Positions 39,801 through 46,734 of a stretch of 64,000 bases of DNA are shown one piece after another. Below the pieces are notes generated by a model. That model had not been told where the DNA came from. It was given only the letters and a program-made list of their open reading frames with translations, and did not search any database. The DNA comes from Corallococcus caeni (GTDB taxonomy: Bacteria; Myxococcota; Myxococcia; Myxococcales; Myxococcaceae): the NCBI RefSeq assembly GCF_036245865.1, contig NZ_BTTW01000002.1, positions 992,001 through 1,056,000 on the forward strand. Direction: 5' to 3'. Numbering within the stretch: position 1 is the first letter of the stretch; each line of letters opens with the position of its first letter. The position numbers were made by a program, and so were the translations under genes.

Positions 39801-40360
39801 AGCGCACGGACGGCATCGGCGCCGCGCTCGTCGGCAGCGACGCCCCCGCGCCTCGCGCGCCCGTGTCGCGGCTGGAGCCTCGCGCGCGGGACTTCCAGCA
39901 CCCGGAGCCGGAGGGCCTGGTGCCGGTGACGGACGCGAGCCTCGCGCGGCTGCACGTCGCGCTGAAGCCGGTGCTCGTGTCGCTGGGCGCGGAGAACGTG
40001 CGCCTGTCCGTGGATCCGCGCGGCGGCGTGGAGGCGTACCTCACGTCGCCGGACGCGCTGGTGCTGGGCGCGGGCGCGCTCGGCTGCTTCGGCGCGGTGG
40101 AGCTGGGCTGGCTGTGCGCGCTGGCGCTGGCGCTGGGCTCCGAGGGCGTGGAGCTCACCCGTCCCGGCGCGGTGCTGGCGTGGGAGGACGCGGCGGTGGT
40201 GGCCTGGCGCGCGATGCCCGCGTCGCTGGCGGCGGGGCGCGTGCTGGCGCGGCTGGACCCGGACGTGCGCGGCGGTGACCCGGCGGGCGTGGATGTGGGC
40301 GCGGTGCTGTCCCGCAGCGAGGCCTTCCGGCAATTGGCCCTGGCCTCGCTGGACGTCTAA
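30821..40360 (+). CDS. Giant TPR-repeat protein (3179 residues)
   Basis: One uninterrupted frame. Residues about 20-230 form a non-repetitive, beta-rich N-terminal domain. From about residue 240 to 2900 there are tandem degenerate TPR-like helical pairs, rich in Ala, Leu, Glu and Arg with spacing near 34-40 residues. A distinct C-terminal domain of about 220 residues follows, ending in a hydrophobic Gly/Ala/Leu stretch (LGAGALGCFGAVELGWLCAL). There is no signal peptide, so it is probably a cytoplasmic scaffold. The ATG at 30821 has only a weak ribosome binding site. It is divergent from the kinase-cyclase gene and 13 bp upstream of a lipoprotein gene, with which it may be co-transcribed. Family beyond TPR not recognised. 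Confidence 0.9.
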   Translation: MATDSESPKPAAPASGAAPELRLLDRRAFVGFPALEVQPGLRIADFALQIPDVSFPFNVSAGATRYQRKKLLFGFLELTVDADLVTRKVAELAGRLAGIEELRLHFRPGYLEGQGRLPAPERTPFTFKIAFDADGDRLAVYVYDVRLYGFSATPSVQLPGVLSEAVGALGLLPDVEVRGATGFSTRVLPALCELAALSRGYKVPTLDTARLSAAEVSSTGLRLRFAAGGLPPPAAPDEELMLALEGARAFADAEALVAQGRLAEARQAYLQAGDAQDAHPFAAERLLALLVADPQAHDLALDVAATLSRRRDRSPAALWGEAVVRERRGEGARAAERYLALCALARRTSEEAAAFFAAEAAARSSRDTAPQVAVKALHELLGLKPDHLPSLKALARASDQARDRAGAVRAYRRLAALARDPLEAADAHVHLARLCAQTEDDIAGARLHCEAALRLSPDQPDALLLLGELCHRGGEHLRALKALDRLREVSMARHELDRVGQADLLAGRVWEDGLKQPENALLRYREAVSLLPGEPEPLFASARVAEGLGRLQEALSGYQQALELAGPAPRSESVRHAAHESHHALARLSRTKLGDPARAREHLEAALALDPRDAVALDELIPYFRVTGRSQELAEALEKAAALKEEPKARAALWAEAGELYRGKLQQADKADKLLTLALEADGDHRPALESLLALAEARRDGAQLTRCLAALARLTVEPKERAQKYRRLAVAARDLAFDLDLAVHALQEVLRAEPDDLPALGELCALQRKRSDLAGLATALEDRARVAEAQGDKRLAAAALRELAGVLEARLGRVGDALVALEKAARLAPDAAVLLDLADLSLRCERPEHARRALESLLATLPRTAAPEKLADVRARLGRACELLGDREGAIAAYAQAFPLRRLDDVLATRLEALYTEAGETQALAELWATRAQALVGADRSEEAAPLFLQSARALLERGEKAAALMRLASALEASPEGPLAAEVLEALAELELERGEKLEAARLYARRATLVPDARAGAKLLFRASLLAAGTSREEAFLAEALERDATFAPARIRRGELRLTTDARAALEDFEAVLALPPADVDAPREAERVALTRKAATAAVRANRTDAARRLLAEFCARTPEDLDARLELAALHRKAGAREALADLLVELWPRLSGDARRQARRELAELCLSLGRASAAADSLRSLLAEESQDAWAAQALLELLPPPGTGTPEEEAERLELLGTLVSAASGEARAELLARRAALHRSAGRTGLARDDCAQAAKLSRRPAPLLLMLAELAREASDAPAELDAWRRAVAADATLGARARERLLALATVLLEKDERASAGDALRAAIALELPADARCDAFFALAELARRDGKPADEAAALVEAARQGPIARRVEALLLRATLLEDLGDREAAARDLEAALVLAPRHEEATLALQRVLRDLEDWARLAELLAAEAPHAPTALAASLYSELASLYLDRLGQGAPAEAALRQALRLTPADAAVRRRLVSLVAGRGELLEAAGLLEAAAEDADAAEAAALLREGVTYARQAQELDRALALARRAHARVPAKGEDLATLADLLYLRGAVREALPLQEALVQAADFRAAPEAAEATSLRLGDLAEQAGDVKRAVAAYRHLLAERPLCERAVERLAALLERDDPRGAFEVRVAHARVLAPSEDTVARLVSLAERAREALADAGIAASLLSHAAQMAKEPLPLRRRLVALYRETGRTSELLAELQPVAALSLQAGDVDAALAAYDEEARLAESLGRADEALRSLANARDLLAAGERNAEAAACERRRAELLRDVKLDLNAAEASLERAFGFAAELDTARMGAALAERRDDAAAEARWWERGLPRMTGTREGAAVLLRLARLNLGELADVQKAEGFLRQALRQDRWLTEAEGLLAELLERDGRLAELAAWYEECAEGEIDADRHAALLLQAAVLYRDRANKPEAAAAALIAARAAKPDDLDLTAQAAELLHQVRRPADAAEFDAILLEADPFREPVFTRHRAFLEESGERQALAELMLRRAERQTPAEAAASYLAAASAFREEGARERAILCEDRAFELDPANAEAFQHVRERAAGDVRRLADLLGQRAEAVAPTEALPLLRERAQRLLDAGEALKAAEAFDDYLGRAGGDVDALCARAELAAQGGGPAAAQPYDRRVLALGGDSLPVPVRVRTWLRLGHASLASGAFHDAADAFEAVVSLEPEGARGGEALSLLAEVHSRTGNGPGLYRASLQLARRAQDAATEEVLLRRAADLFDDPREAIDALVPLARLRPADASVIDRAVEGLRALGRHGDLLGIYEAGAEAAGGSRAAELLLAAASVANESLSDADTAWALTRRAAEADPENPAALRALVDGLRARKASAELLAALERLIPLTEDADESAVLRLEFATLAKDAGREDAARDALEAVVSRGASGAGYADALEALEPLLGEAHARRAEVRVARSELASGEQRVSLLVAAARAFEKAGQLDEALKAAKAAVATEPDLRAALLVAHLHRASGDAPRAARALLQAARLAAPEERPPLLLEAAGLWEKAGEMGEALEVIERIATDAPDMLSASELAERFARLGAFARALDVGFAPAMAAGEYTDALAMAAQAGDVPRTRVALWALVAMPDADPAHASALADGLREDAEWEGLLELAALSHERDAAFAVALRDEVLRARPAPVLARLRALEELGGEPGLGARLMLLLPELGLEPEALAEAVLTRVRQLPEPARLESLAFAADGWPARREELLRERYALERQLGNLESAERTLSLIAEDTKDAKARALLHLERGELLQGPLAQPAEAREAFEAALTDDADNLAAVQSLLALVDEARESTVFLALADTLAKLAGADAWTPYRERLADAYEAQQRWAEAATQLEQLPDTDERLARRVKFADARGLVGEALRLRERLTQDPVELEVILRGYLDAQLVGPAVRLAERLADAQQLTPALTRWVTERFSPSPDGAVLAVRFWPALLREKWPDVDGWTLYAEALRALGRPEAERTDGIGAALVGSDAPAPRAPVSRLEPRARDFQHPEPEGLVPVTDASLARLHVALKPVLVSLGAENVRLSVDPRGGVEAYLTSPDALVLGAGALGCFGAVELGWLCALALALGSEGVELTRPGAVLAWEDAAVVAWRAMPASLAAGRVLARLDPDVRGGDPAGVDVGAVLSRSEAFRQLALASLDV

Positions 40361-40373
40361 CCTGGAGCGCCTC

Positions 40374-40982
40374 ATGCACCTGAAGCGACTGGCACTGGCG
40401 CTCTTCCCCGCGGCGGCCCTGGCCGTGGCGGTGGGTTGTTTCTCCGACCCCGTGTACCCGGGCAACCAGGTGATGGGGACGTTCCGCTTCCAGGCGAAGC
40501 TGGACGCGGCGCGCACCACGTGCGACGCGGGCTCGCGCGACTTCGCGCAGCTGGACGACGCGGGCACCTTCACCTTCGAGGGCACCTTCTCCCGCGACAC
40601 CGACGCGGGCACGGGCTTCTTCACCGTGCAGGGCTTCTCGCGCGACGCGGGCTACACCGGCCAGAGCGTGTCCTCCACCCACCGCGCCACCGCGCGCCGC
40701 GACTCGTGCGGCACTGGCTGCGAGGACTCCGAGATTGAGGAAGCGCTGAACGTCATGCTCCTGAGCGACAGCCAGTCGCGCAACGTGGCGCGCGACTGCA
40801 AGCGCCTGGACGGCGGCGTGCCGGAGGGCGACATCCCGGCCCCCACGGAGAACGGCTACGACGTGTCGCTCGCGTGCGGCACGCTCACGGACGTCTTCCT
40901 GCCGGGCAAGGGCGCGGCCTGCAAATGCAACCCGTCCACCTGCACGACCGTGTACACGGTGAGCGGCGACCGCATCGACTGA
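40374..40982 (+). CDS. Hypothetical Cys-rich lipoprotein
   Basis: A 202-residue protein with a lipoprotein signal ending in AVAVGC (Cys near residue 22). The mature part contains repeated Asp-Ala-Gly units and about eight cysteines: one pair in CGTGC, and a cluster of CKCNPSTC near the end. These suggest a disulfide-stabilised extracytoplasmic domain. The ATG at 40374 has GGAG at eight-base spacing, 13 bases after the stop of the giant TPR gene. It is probably the second gene of that transcript. No family is recognised. Confidence 0.75.
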   Translation: MHLKRLALALFPAAALAVAVGCFSDPVYPGNQVMGTFRFQAKLDAARTTCDAGSRDFAQLDDAGTFTFEGTFSRDTDAGTGFFTVQGFSRDAGYTGQSVSSTHRATARRDSCGTGCEDSEIEEALNVMLLSDSQSRNVARDCKRLDGGVPEGDIPAPTENGYDVSLACGTLTDVFLPGKGAACKCNPSTCTTVYTVSGDRID

Positions 40983-41039
40983 AGCACCCCGGGCCTGTCC
41001 CCGTCGTGTAACGTGCGCCGCCCCGAAGTGGAGGATGGA

Positions 41040-41735
41040 ATGGCGAAGCGTGCGGTGGTGCTGCTGTCCGGCGGCCTGGACTCGACGACGTGCCTGGCGA
41101 TGGCGAAGGCGGACGGCTTCGAGCCGGTGTGCCTGTCCATCGCCTACGGCCAGCGCCACGCGGTGGAGCTGGAGCGCGCGAAGAAGGTCGCCTCCGCCAT
41201 GGGCGTGCGCGACGTGCGCGTGGTGACGGTGGACCTGCGGCAGGTGGGCGGCTCGGCCCTCACGGACGACATCCCGGTGCCCAAGGACCGCTCGGAGGAC
41301 GCCATGTCCCACGACGTCCCCGTCACCTACGTGCCCGCGCGCAACGCGCTGTTCCTCTCGCTGGCGCTGGGGCTGGCGGAGGTGGTGGGCGCTACGGACC
41401 TCTACATCGGCGTCAACGCGGTGGACTACAGCGGCTACCCGGACTGCCGCCCGGAGTTCATCCGCTCCTTCGAGGCCATGGCCCAGCTGGCCACCAAGGC
41501 GGGCGTGGAGGGCGCGACCTTCAAGGTGCACGCGCCGCTGTCCGGCCTCACCAAGGCGCAGATCATCCAGGCCGGCGTGAAGCTGGGCGTGGACTACGGG
41601 ATGACGCACTCCTGCTACGACCCGGACGCCCAGGGCCGCGCGTGTGGCCGCTGCGACAGCTGCCTGCTGCGCGCCAAGGGCTTCCAGGAGGCCGGTGTGC
41701 CGGACCCCACGGTGTATACGGACGGGGTGCGCTGA
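41040..41735 (+). CDS. queC: 7-cyano-7-deazaguanine synthase
   Basis: Converts 7-carboxy-7-deazaguanine to preQ0 with ATP and ammonia, a step toward queuosine tRNA modification or other deazapurines. The 231-residue product has the PP-loop SGGLDSTT (residues 10-17), the [14 protein letters not shown] segment, and the zinc-binding cysteines in the C-terminal [17 protein letters not shown]. The ATG at 41040 follows GGAGG by five bases. No queD, queE, queF or tgt is nearby. Its stop overlaps the start of the next gene (TGATG), so it is translationally coupled to a VanX-like dipeptidase with no obvious metabolic link. Confidence 0.96.
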   Translation: MAKRAVVLLSGGLDSTTCLAMAKADGFEPVCLSIAYGQRHAVELERAKKVASAMGVRDVRVVTVDLRQVGGSALTDDIPVPKDRSEDAMSHDVPVTYVPARNALFLSLALGLAEVVGATDLYIGVNAVDYSGYPDCRPEFIRSFEAMAQLATKAGVEGATFKVHAPLSGLTKAQIIQAGVKLGVDYGMTHSCYDPDAQGRACGRCDSCLLRAKGFQEAGVPDPTVYTDGVR

Positions 41736-42355
41736 TGCTCACGGCGACGGGACTCACGCTGACCCTGGCGTTGCTCGGAAGCGCACCGAAGGCCGCCGCA
41801 CCGAAGGCGGAGCTGGTGGACGCGACCACCGTCATCCCGGACCTGGTGCTGGACCTGCGCTACGCGACGAAGGACAACTTCCTCAAGAAGCAGGTGTACC
41901 CGGACGGCGCGCGGTGTCTGTTGTTGCCGGACTCGGCGAAGCGCCTGTCGCGGGCCGCGGACGCGCTGCGCCCCCAGGGCTACCGGCTGAAGGTGTACGA
42001 CTGCTACCGGCCGCGCGCGGTGCAGTACGAGATGTGGAAGATCCTCCCGAAGCCCGGCTACGTGGCGGACCCGCGCAAGGGCTCCAACCACAACCGGGGC
42101 GGGGCGGTGGACCTGACCCTGGTGACGAAGGATGGGGCGGAGGTGGAGATGCCCACCCCCTTCGACGACTTCACCCCCGCGGCGCACCACGGCTACTCCG
42201 GCGGCACCCCCGCCTCGCGCGAACACCGCGAGGTGCTGCGCAAGGCCATGGAGGGCGCCGGCTTCCAGCGCAACAAGATGGAGTGGTGGCATTACGACCT
42301 GCCCGGCGCTACGAAATTGCCGGTGCTGGACGTGCCCTTCACCCCGGCGGGGTGA
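41735..42355 (+). CDS. VanX-like D-alanyl-D-alanine dipeptidase (M15D)
   Basis: A 206-residue zinc peptidase with an N-terminal leader (LTATGLTLTLALLGSAPKAAA) that suggests export. The metal and catalytic residues of the VanX/DdpX family are present: His119 and Asp126 in SNHNRGGAVDL, and Glu183 and His186 in EWWHYDLPG. The substrate-contact DCYRP segment near residue 89 is also there. It should split D-Ala-D-Ala; in the periplasm this would serve recycling of wall material, perhaps from prey, rather than vancomycin resistance. No vanH or vanA genes are nearby. It starts within the queC stop codon. Confidence 0.9.
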   Translation: MLTATGLTLTLALLGSAPKAAAPKAELVDATTVIPDLVLDLRYATKDNFLKKQVYPDGARCLLLPDSAKRLSRAADALRPQGYRLKVYDCYRPRAVQYEMWKILPKPGYVADPRKGSNHNRGGAVDLTLVTKDGAEVEMPTPFDDFTPAAHHGYSGGTPASREHREVLRKAMEGAGFQRNKMEWWHYDLPGATKLPVLDVPFTPAG

Positions 42356-42453
42356 CGCCTGGCTGCTCGCCAGCCCAGTGGTTTCGCGCGGTTGCGTCAG
42401 GGACTGCGCGTTAGTGGGCGCGCGCACGGAGTGCCTGCTATTCCTGGCCGCGT

Positions 42454-43689
42454 ATGAGTCAAACGCTCGCGGCCGGCCTGGAAAACACGCTCATCTCTCC
42501 GTCCTCGGGGGCGCAGCTCGCGCCCACGCTCACCCCGGGGGCATCCACGACCCAGCGCCGCAACACGGTGCTGCCGCGCGTGGAGTGGCAGGGTCAGCAA
42601 CCCAGCGTGGTGCCGCTGCAGCGCGAGCGCTTCGAGGAGGTGCGCCCGCTGGGGCAGGGCGGCATGGGCGAGGTGGTGCTGATCCGCGACCACGACATCG
42701 AGCGGGAGGTCGCGCTCAAGCGGCTGCCCCCGGGCGCGGACCTGGACCGCGTGCTGCGCTTCGTGGAGGAGATCCGCACGGTGGGCATGCTGGACCACCC
42801 GAACATCGCGCCCGTGCACGACGTGGGCGTGGATGAGCAGGGCCGGTACTACTTCCTGATGAAGCACCTGAAGGGCGAGACGCTGGAGTCCATCATCGCC
42901 CGGCTGCGCAAGTCGGAGCTGGACGCGCTGGTGCGCTATCCGTTCCAGGTGCGCGTGCAGATCTTCCTGGGCGTGCTGCACGCGGTGGCGTACGCGCACG
43001 GCAAGGGCTTCATCCACCGCGACCTCAAGCCCGCGAACATCATGGTGGGCCCCTTCGGCGAGGTGACGGTGCTGGACTGGGGCCTCGCGCGCCGCGTGGG
43101 CGCGTCCGCCGCCCGGGCCATCGCGGCCGGTGAGCCGACGGACCTGCACTCGGCCCGGCCGCTGCAGACGGAGCTGGGCTCCGTGGTGGGCACGCCGCTC
43201 TACATGTCCCCGGAGCAGGCGCGCGGCGAGCACGACACGATGGACGCGCGCAGCGACGTCTACAGCCTGTCGGTGCTCTTCCACGAGCTGCTGTCGCTGT
43301 CGCACTACCTGGACGGCCTCCAGTCAGTGCCGGACATCATGACGGCGGTGCAGACGCGCACGCTGGACATGGCGTCCATGCACCTGAACAGCGCGCAGGG
43401 CCCGGTGCCCGCGGAGCTGATGTGGTTCGTGAAGAAGGGGATGAGCAAGGACCCCAAGGACCGCTTCGAGTCCGTGGACGACATGGTGGCGCAGCTGCAG
43501 GCCGCGCTGGAGGGCCGCATCCACGTGCACTGCCAGCGCACGATGCTGAAGAAGACCCTGCACAAGGGCCTGCGCCTCGCGGACCGCAACCCCATGGCCC
43601 TCACGGCGGCGGGCCTGGTGGGCGCGGGCCTGGTGGTCGCGTCCGCGGTGCACCTGGGCCTGTCGCTCTTCGGCGCGATGCTGCACTGA
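42454..43689 (+). CDS. Membrane-anchored Ser/Thr protein kinase (DWG type)
   Basis: A 411-residue eukaryote-like kinase. The first 55 residues are a Thr/Ser/Pro-rich tail. The catalytic domain has LGQGGMGEVV (66-75), Lys89, HRDLKPAN (188-195) and the activation segment SVVGTPLYMSPEQA. The metal-binding DFG is replaced by DWG (208-210), a variant seen in some bacterial kinases and compatible with activity. A single hydrophobic helix near the C-terminus (ALTAAGLVGAGLVVASAVHLGLSL) leaves only a few residues outside, so there is no extracellular sensor. It is a single gene; substrates are unknown. Confidence 0.93.
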   Translation: MSQTLAAGLENTLISPSSGAQLAPTLTPGASTTQRRNTVLPRVEWQGQQPSVVPLQRERFEEVRPLGQGGMGEVVLIRDHDIEREVALKRLPPGADLDRVLRFVEEIRTVGMLDHPNIAPVHDVGVDEQGRYYFLMKHLKGETLESIIARLRKSELDALVRYPFQVRVQIFLGVLHAVAYAHGKGFIHRDLKPANIMVGPFGEVTVLDWGLARRVGASAARAIAAGEPTDLHSARPLQTELGSVVGTPLYMSPEQARGEHDTMDARSDVYSLSVLFHELLSLSHYLDGLQSVPDIMTAVQTRTLDMASMHLNSAQGPVPAELMWFVKKGMSKDPKDRFESVDDMVAQLQAALEGRIHVHCQRTMLKKTLHKGLRLADRNPMALTAAGLVGAGLVVASAVHLGLSLFGAMLH

Positions 43690-43745
43690 GGTTCTTCCAG
43701 GCGGGCGCGTAACCTTCCGGCGCGTCCGGGGTTGAAGGCATCAAC

Positions 43746-45365
43746 ATGCGCGCCCTCCCTGTCTGGCCCCTGGTGGCCGTGTGCCTGTCGTGTGCGTCCC
43801 GGTCGCAGGTCACGGCACCTGAAGCACCTGCGCCCTTCGACGAGGCGCGCGCGGTGCACGTGCTGCAACGGCTGGCGTACGGCCCGTCGGAGAAGGACCT
43901 GGCGGAGGTGAAGCGGCTGGGCGTGGACGGCTGGGTGGACGCCCAGCTCCAGCCCGCGTCCGGTGACGCGCTGCCCCCCGGGTTGGAGGCGAAGCTCCAG
44001 GCGTTCCCCACGCTGCGGATGTCGATGGAGCAGCTGGTGGAGGACTACCCCCGGCCGCCCCCGGAGATGCCGCCCGAGGAGAAGCGCGAGCGGGGCCCGG
44101 CGCGCGTCGTCTTCGAGCGTTCCTCCGCGCGGGTGCTGCGCGCGGTGGAGAGTCCGCGCCAGCTGGAGGAGGTGCTGGTGGACTTCTGGTTCAACCACTT
44201 CAACGTCTCCGAGGACAAGGGCGCGGTGAAGTGGCTGGCCACGTCCTACGAGCGCGACGCCATCCGGCCGCACGTCTTCGGCACCTTCCGGGAGCTGCTG
44301 GGCGCGACGGCGCACCACCCGGCGATGCTCTTCTACCTCGACAACTGGCGCAGCACGCGGGAGGGGCTGAGCCAGGAAGAGCTGCGCCACCCGCGCCGCT
44401 TCCGGCGCCAGGCCGCGATGATGGAGGACGCGGACGACGAGGAAGAGGCGAAGCCGAAGCTGGGCCTCAACGAGAACTACGCGCGCGAGCTGCTGGAACT
44501 GCACACGCTGGGCGTGGACGGCGGCTACACGCAGGATGACGTGCGCGAGGTGGCGCGCTGCTTCACGGGCTGGAGCATCCGCAAGCCGCGCAAGGACCCC
44601 GGCTTCGTCTTCCGCGAGGTGGCGCACGACGCGGATGCGAAGCGGGTGCTGGGGAAGGCGATTCCCGCGGGAGGAGGGGAGAAGGACGGGGAGCGGGTGT
44701 TGGATCTGCTGGCCAGCCATCCCGCGACGGCGCGCCGCGTGGCGCTGAAGCTCGCGCAACGCTTCGTCGCGGATGAACCACCGCCGGAGTTGGTGGACCG
44801 CGTGGCGAAGGTGTTCCTCGACTCGAAGGGGGACCTGCGCGCGGTGTATCGCGCGCTGTTCCAGTCGCCGGAGTTCCAGTCGCCTCGGGCGCGGGCCGCG
44901 AAGGTGAAGACGCCCTTCGAATACGTGGTGTCCGCGCTCAGGGCGACGAACGCTCAGGTGGAGGTGACGCCCCGGCTGCTGCGGCATCTGGCCTTGATGG
45001 GCGAGCCGCTCTACCGGGCCCCCGCGCCCACGGGCTTCCCGGAAGTGGCCGGGCCCTGGGTGAACAGCGGAGCGCTGGTGGCGAGGCTCAACTTCGGCCT
45101 GGACCTGGTGGGAGGCCGGATGCCCGGAGCGCGTGTGTCCTTGGATGCGTTCGCGCCGAAGCAGGCTCCGAGCGCGGTGGAGTGGGTGGACGGCCTGGGG
45201 CAGGCGCTGCTGGGCGCGAAGCCGTCGGAGGAGACGCGGGCCACCATCCTCGCGGCGCTGGCGGAGAAGCGCGAGGCCGCGAGCGCCGTGGACGAAGCGC
45301 CTCCGGTGGATGTGCCTCTCATCGCGGGGCTGCTGCTCGGCTCGCCGGAGTTCCAGAAACAATGA
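43746..45365 (+). CDS. DUF1800 lipoprotein
   Basis: A 539-residue exported protein with a lipobox-like leader (VAVCLSCAS, Cys near residue 17) followed by a full DUF1800 domain. Typical elements are the opening HVLQRLAYGPSEKDLAEVKRLG and FWFNHFNVSEDKGAVKW. ENYARELLELHTLGVDGGYTQDDVREVARCFTGW and the C-terminal SPEFQ segment complete it. DUF1800 proteins are almost always encoded with a DUF1501 partner, and their biochemical role is not established. Here the next gene is exactly that partner, starting four bases before this stop (ATGA), so the two are translationally coupled. Confidence 0.93.
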   Translation: MRALPVWPLVAVCLSCASRSQVTAPEAPAPFDEARAVHVLQRLAYGPSEKDLAEVKRLGVDGWVDAQLQPASGDALPPGLEAKLQAFPTLRMSMEQLVEDYPRPPPEMPPEEKRERGPARVVFERSSARVLRAVESPRQLEEVLVDFWFNHFNVSEDKGAVKWLATSYERDAIRPHVFGTFRELLGATAHHPAMLFYLDNWRSTREGLSQEELRHPRRFRRQAAMMEDADDEEEAKPKLGLNENYARELLELHTLGVDGGYTQDDVREVARCFTGWSIRKPRKDPGFVFREVAHDADAKRVLGKAIPAGGGEKDGERVLDLLASHPATARRVALKLAQRFVADEPPPELVDRVAKVFLDSKGDLRAVYRALFQSPEFQSPRARAAKVKTPFEYVVSALRATNAQVEVTPRLLRHLALMGEPLYRAPAPTGFPEVAGPWVNSGALVARLNFGLDLVGGRMPGARVSLDAFAPKQAPSAVEWVDGLGQALLGAKPSEETRATILAALAEKREAASAVDEAPPVDVPLIAGLLLGSPEFQKQ

Positions 45366-46600
45366 CCGCACGTCTCTCCCGCAGGCAGCTCCTCCAGGCA
45401 CTGGGCGTCACGGGCGCGGGCCTCGTGCTGGCACCGTCCTTCCTTTCCCGCGCCTGGGCCGCGACACCCGCCAGTACGCCCGCCCGTCGCGCGCTGGTGA
45501 CGGTCTTCCTGCGCGGCGGCGCGGATGGTCTCTCGCTGGTGCCACCCGTGGAGGATGACGCCTACCAGCGCGCACGGCCCACACTGGCGCTCAGGCTCCA
45601 GGGCGAGCACGCGGCGCTGAAGCTCACGGGCCCCTTCGGGCTGCACCCGTCGCTCGGCGCCTTGATGCCGTTGTGGTCGGAGGGGAAGCTCGCGGTGCTC
45701 CCCGGCGTGGGGCTGCCCGTCGCGCCGCGCTCGCACTTCGACGCGCAGGACTTCCTGGAGTCCGGCACGCCCGGCCGGAAGTCGACCGCGGACGGCTGGC
45801 TCAACCGCGCGCTCGCGGACGCGAAGGGCGACGCACCCCTGCGCGCCGTGGCCCTGCAACCCACGCTGCCCCGAGCGCTCTACGGCGACGCGGGGGCTCT
45901 CGCGATGGGGCGCCTGGAGGACTTCCGGCTGCGCACCGGACGCCAGCAGGGCGACGCACGCCAGGGCTTCTCCGCGCTCTACTCCGGCGCGGTGGACCAG
46001 GCCCTGAAGGGCGCGGGCGCGGATGCCTTCGAGGCCATGTCCAGGCTGGACGGAGCGCGCCTCGCGAAGCTGCCCGTATCGCCCGGCGTGACGTACCCGA
46101 CGACCCCGCTCTCCCGCCGCCTCCAGGACATCGCGCGCCTCATCAAGGGGGACGTGGGGCTCGAAGTCGCCGCGACGGAGATGGGCGGCTGGGACACCCA
46201 CGTCGCGCAAGGTGTCACCCAGGGCGCGTTCGCGAAGCGCTGCGACGAGCTGGGCAAGGCACTGGCCTCGTTCGCGGCGGACCTGGGCCCGAAGCTCGAC
46301 ACCGTGACGGTGCTGGTGATGACGGAGTTCGGCCGCACCGTGAAGGAGAACGGCAACCAGGGCACCGACCACGGCGTGGGCGGCGTTATGCTCGCGCTGG
46401 GCGGCGGCGTGAAGGGCGGCGTGCACGGCCGCTTCGAAGCCCTCACGGTGGAGCACCTCCAGGACGGGCGGGACGTGCCCTCCTGGACCGACGTCCGCGC
46501 TCCGCTGGCCGAAGCCCTGCGTGCCTGCCGGCCCGGGGTGGACCTGTCAAAGGTCTTCCCCGGCTACCGGGAGGACCGCGCCCTGGGGATGTTCACCTGA
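45362..46600 (+). CDS. DUF1501 protein (Tat-exported)
   Basis: A 412-residue protein beginning with a twin-arginine signal (LSRRQLLQALGVTGAGLVL), so it is exported folded. The DUF1501 domain belongs to the alkaline-phosphatase/sulfatase-like superfamily. Visible blocks are TVFLRGGADGLSLV near residue 45, GLHPSLGALMPLW, SHFDAQDFLESG, GGWDTHVAQG and VLVMTEFGRTVKENGNQGTDHG, whose His and Asp residues match the metal-site pattern. Substrate is unknown. It overlaps the DUF1800 gene by four bases and is followed by a strong hairpin at 46627-46651, so the two-gene operon is well delimited. Confidence 0.93.
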   Translation: MTARLSRRQLLQALGVTGAGLVLAPSFLSRAWAATPASTPARRALVTVFLRGGADGLSLVPPVEDDAYQRARPTLALRLQGEHAALKLTGPFGLHPSLGALMPLWSEGKLAVLPGVGLPVAPRSHFDAQDFLESGTPGRKSTADGWLNRALADAKGDAPLRAVALQPTLPRALYGDAGALAMGRLEDFRLRTGRQQGDARQGFSALYSGAVDQALKGAGADAFEAMSRLDGARLAKLPVSPGVTYPTTPLSRRLQDIARLIKGDVGLEVAATEMGGWDTHVAQGVTQGAFAKRCDELGKALASFAADLGPKLDTVTVLVMTEFGRTVKENGNQGTDHGVGGVMLALGGGVKGGVHGRFEALTVEHLQDGRDVPSWTDVRAPLAEALRACRPGVDLSKVFPGYREDRALGMFT

Positions 46601-46626
46601 GCTCCACTCCCGCCCCACGCGGTCCA

Positions 46627-46651
46627 AACTGGTCCGACAGTCGGACCAGTT
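46627..46651. terminator. Perfect 11-bp hairpin after the DUF1800-DUF1501 operon
   Basis: AACTGGTCCGA (46627-46637), a three-base loop CAG, and TCGGACCAGTT (46641-46651) form an exact stem. It lies 27 bases after the DUF1501 stop and 84 bases before the next start. No T-run follows. Termination is the simplest reading; a protein-binding operator for the next gene is the alternative. Confidence 0.6.
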
Positions 46652-46734
46652 CGTGCCGCGCTCGGGCTCGGAGGCCCCTCTTCTTCATCGCCCGGGTGTC
46701 GCCCCGGGAGCGCGCGGTGTGATGGACTGGCGGC

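Noticed and set aside
30881-40624. A 3247-codon minus-strand frame opposite the giant TPR gene, as a real gene
   Set aside because: Its translation is Arg/Gln/His/Gly-rich without domains, while the plus frame shows clear TPR structure, a plausible start and matching codon bias. Kept only as a curiosity in the findings.
41735-42355. The VanX-like gene as a vancomycin-resistance locus
   Set aside because: No vanH, vanA or vanRS-like genes are adjacent and the protein has a leader for export, so wall-peptide recycling is more likely.
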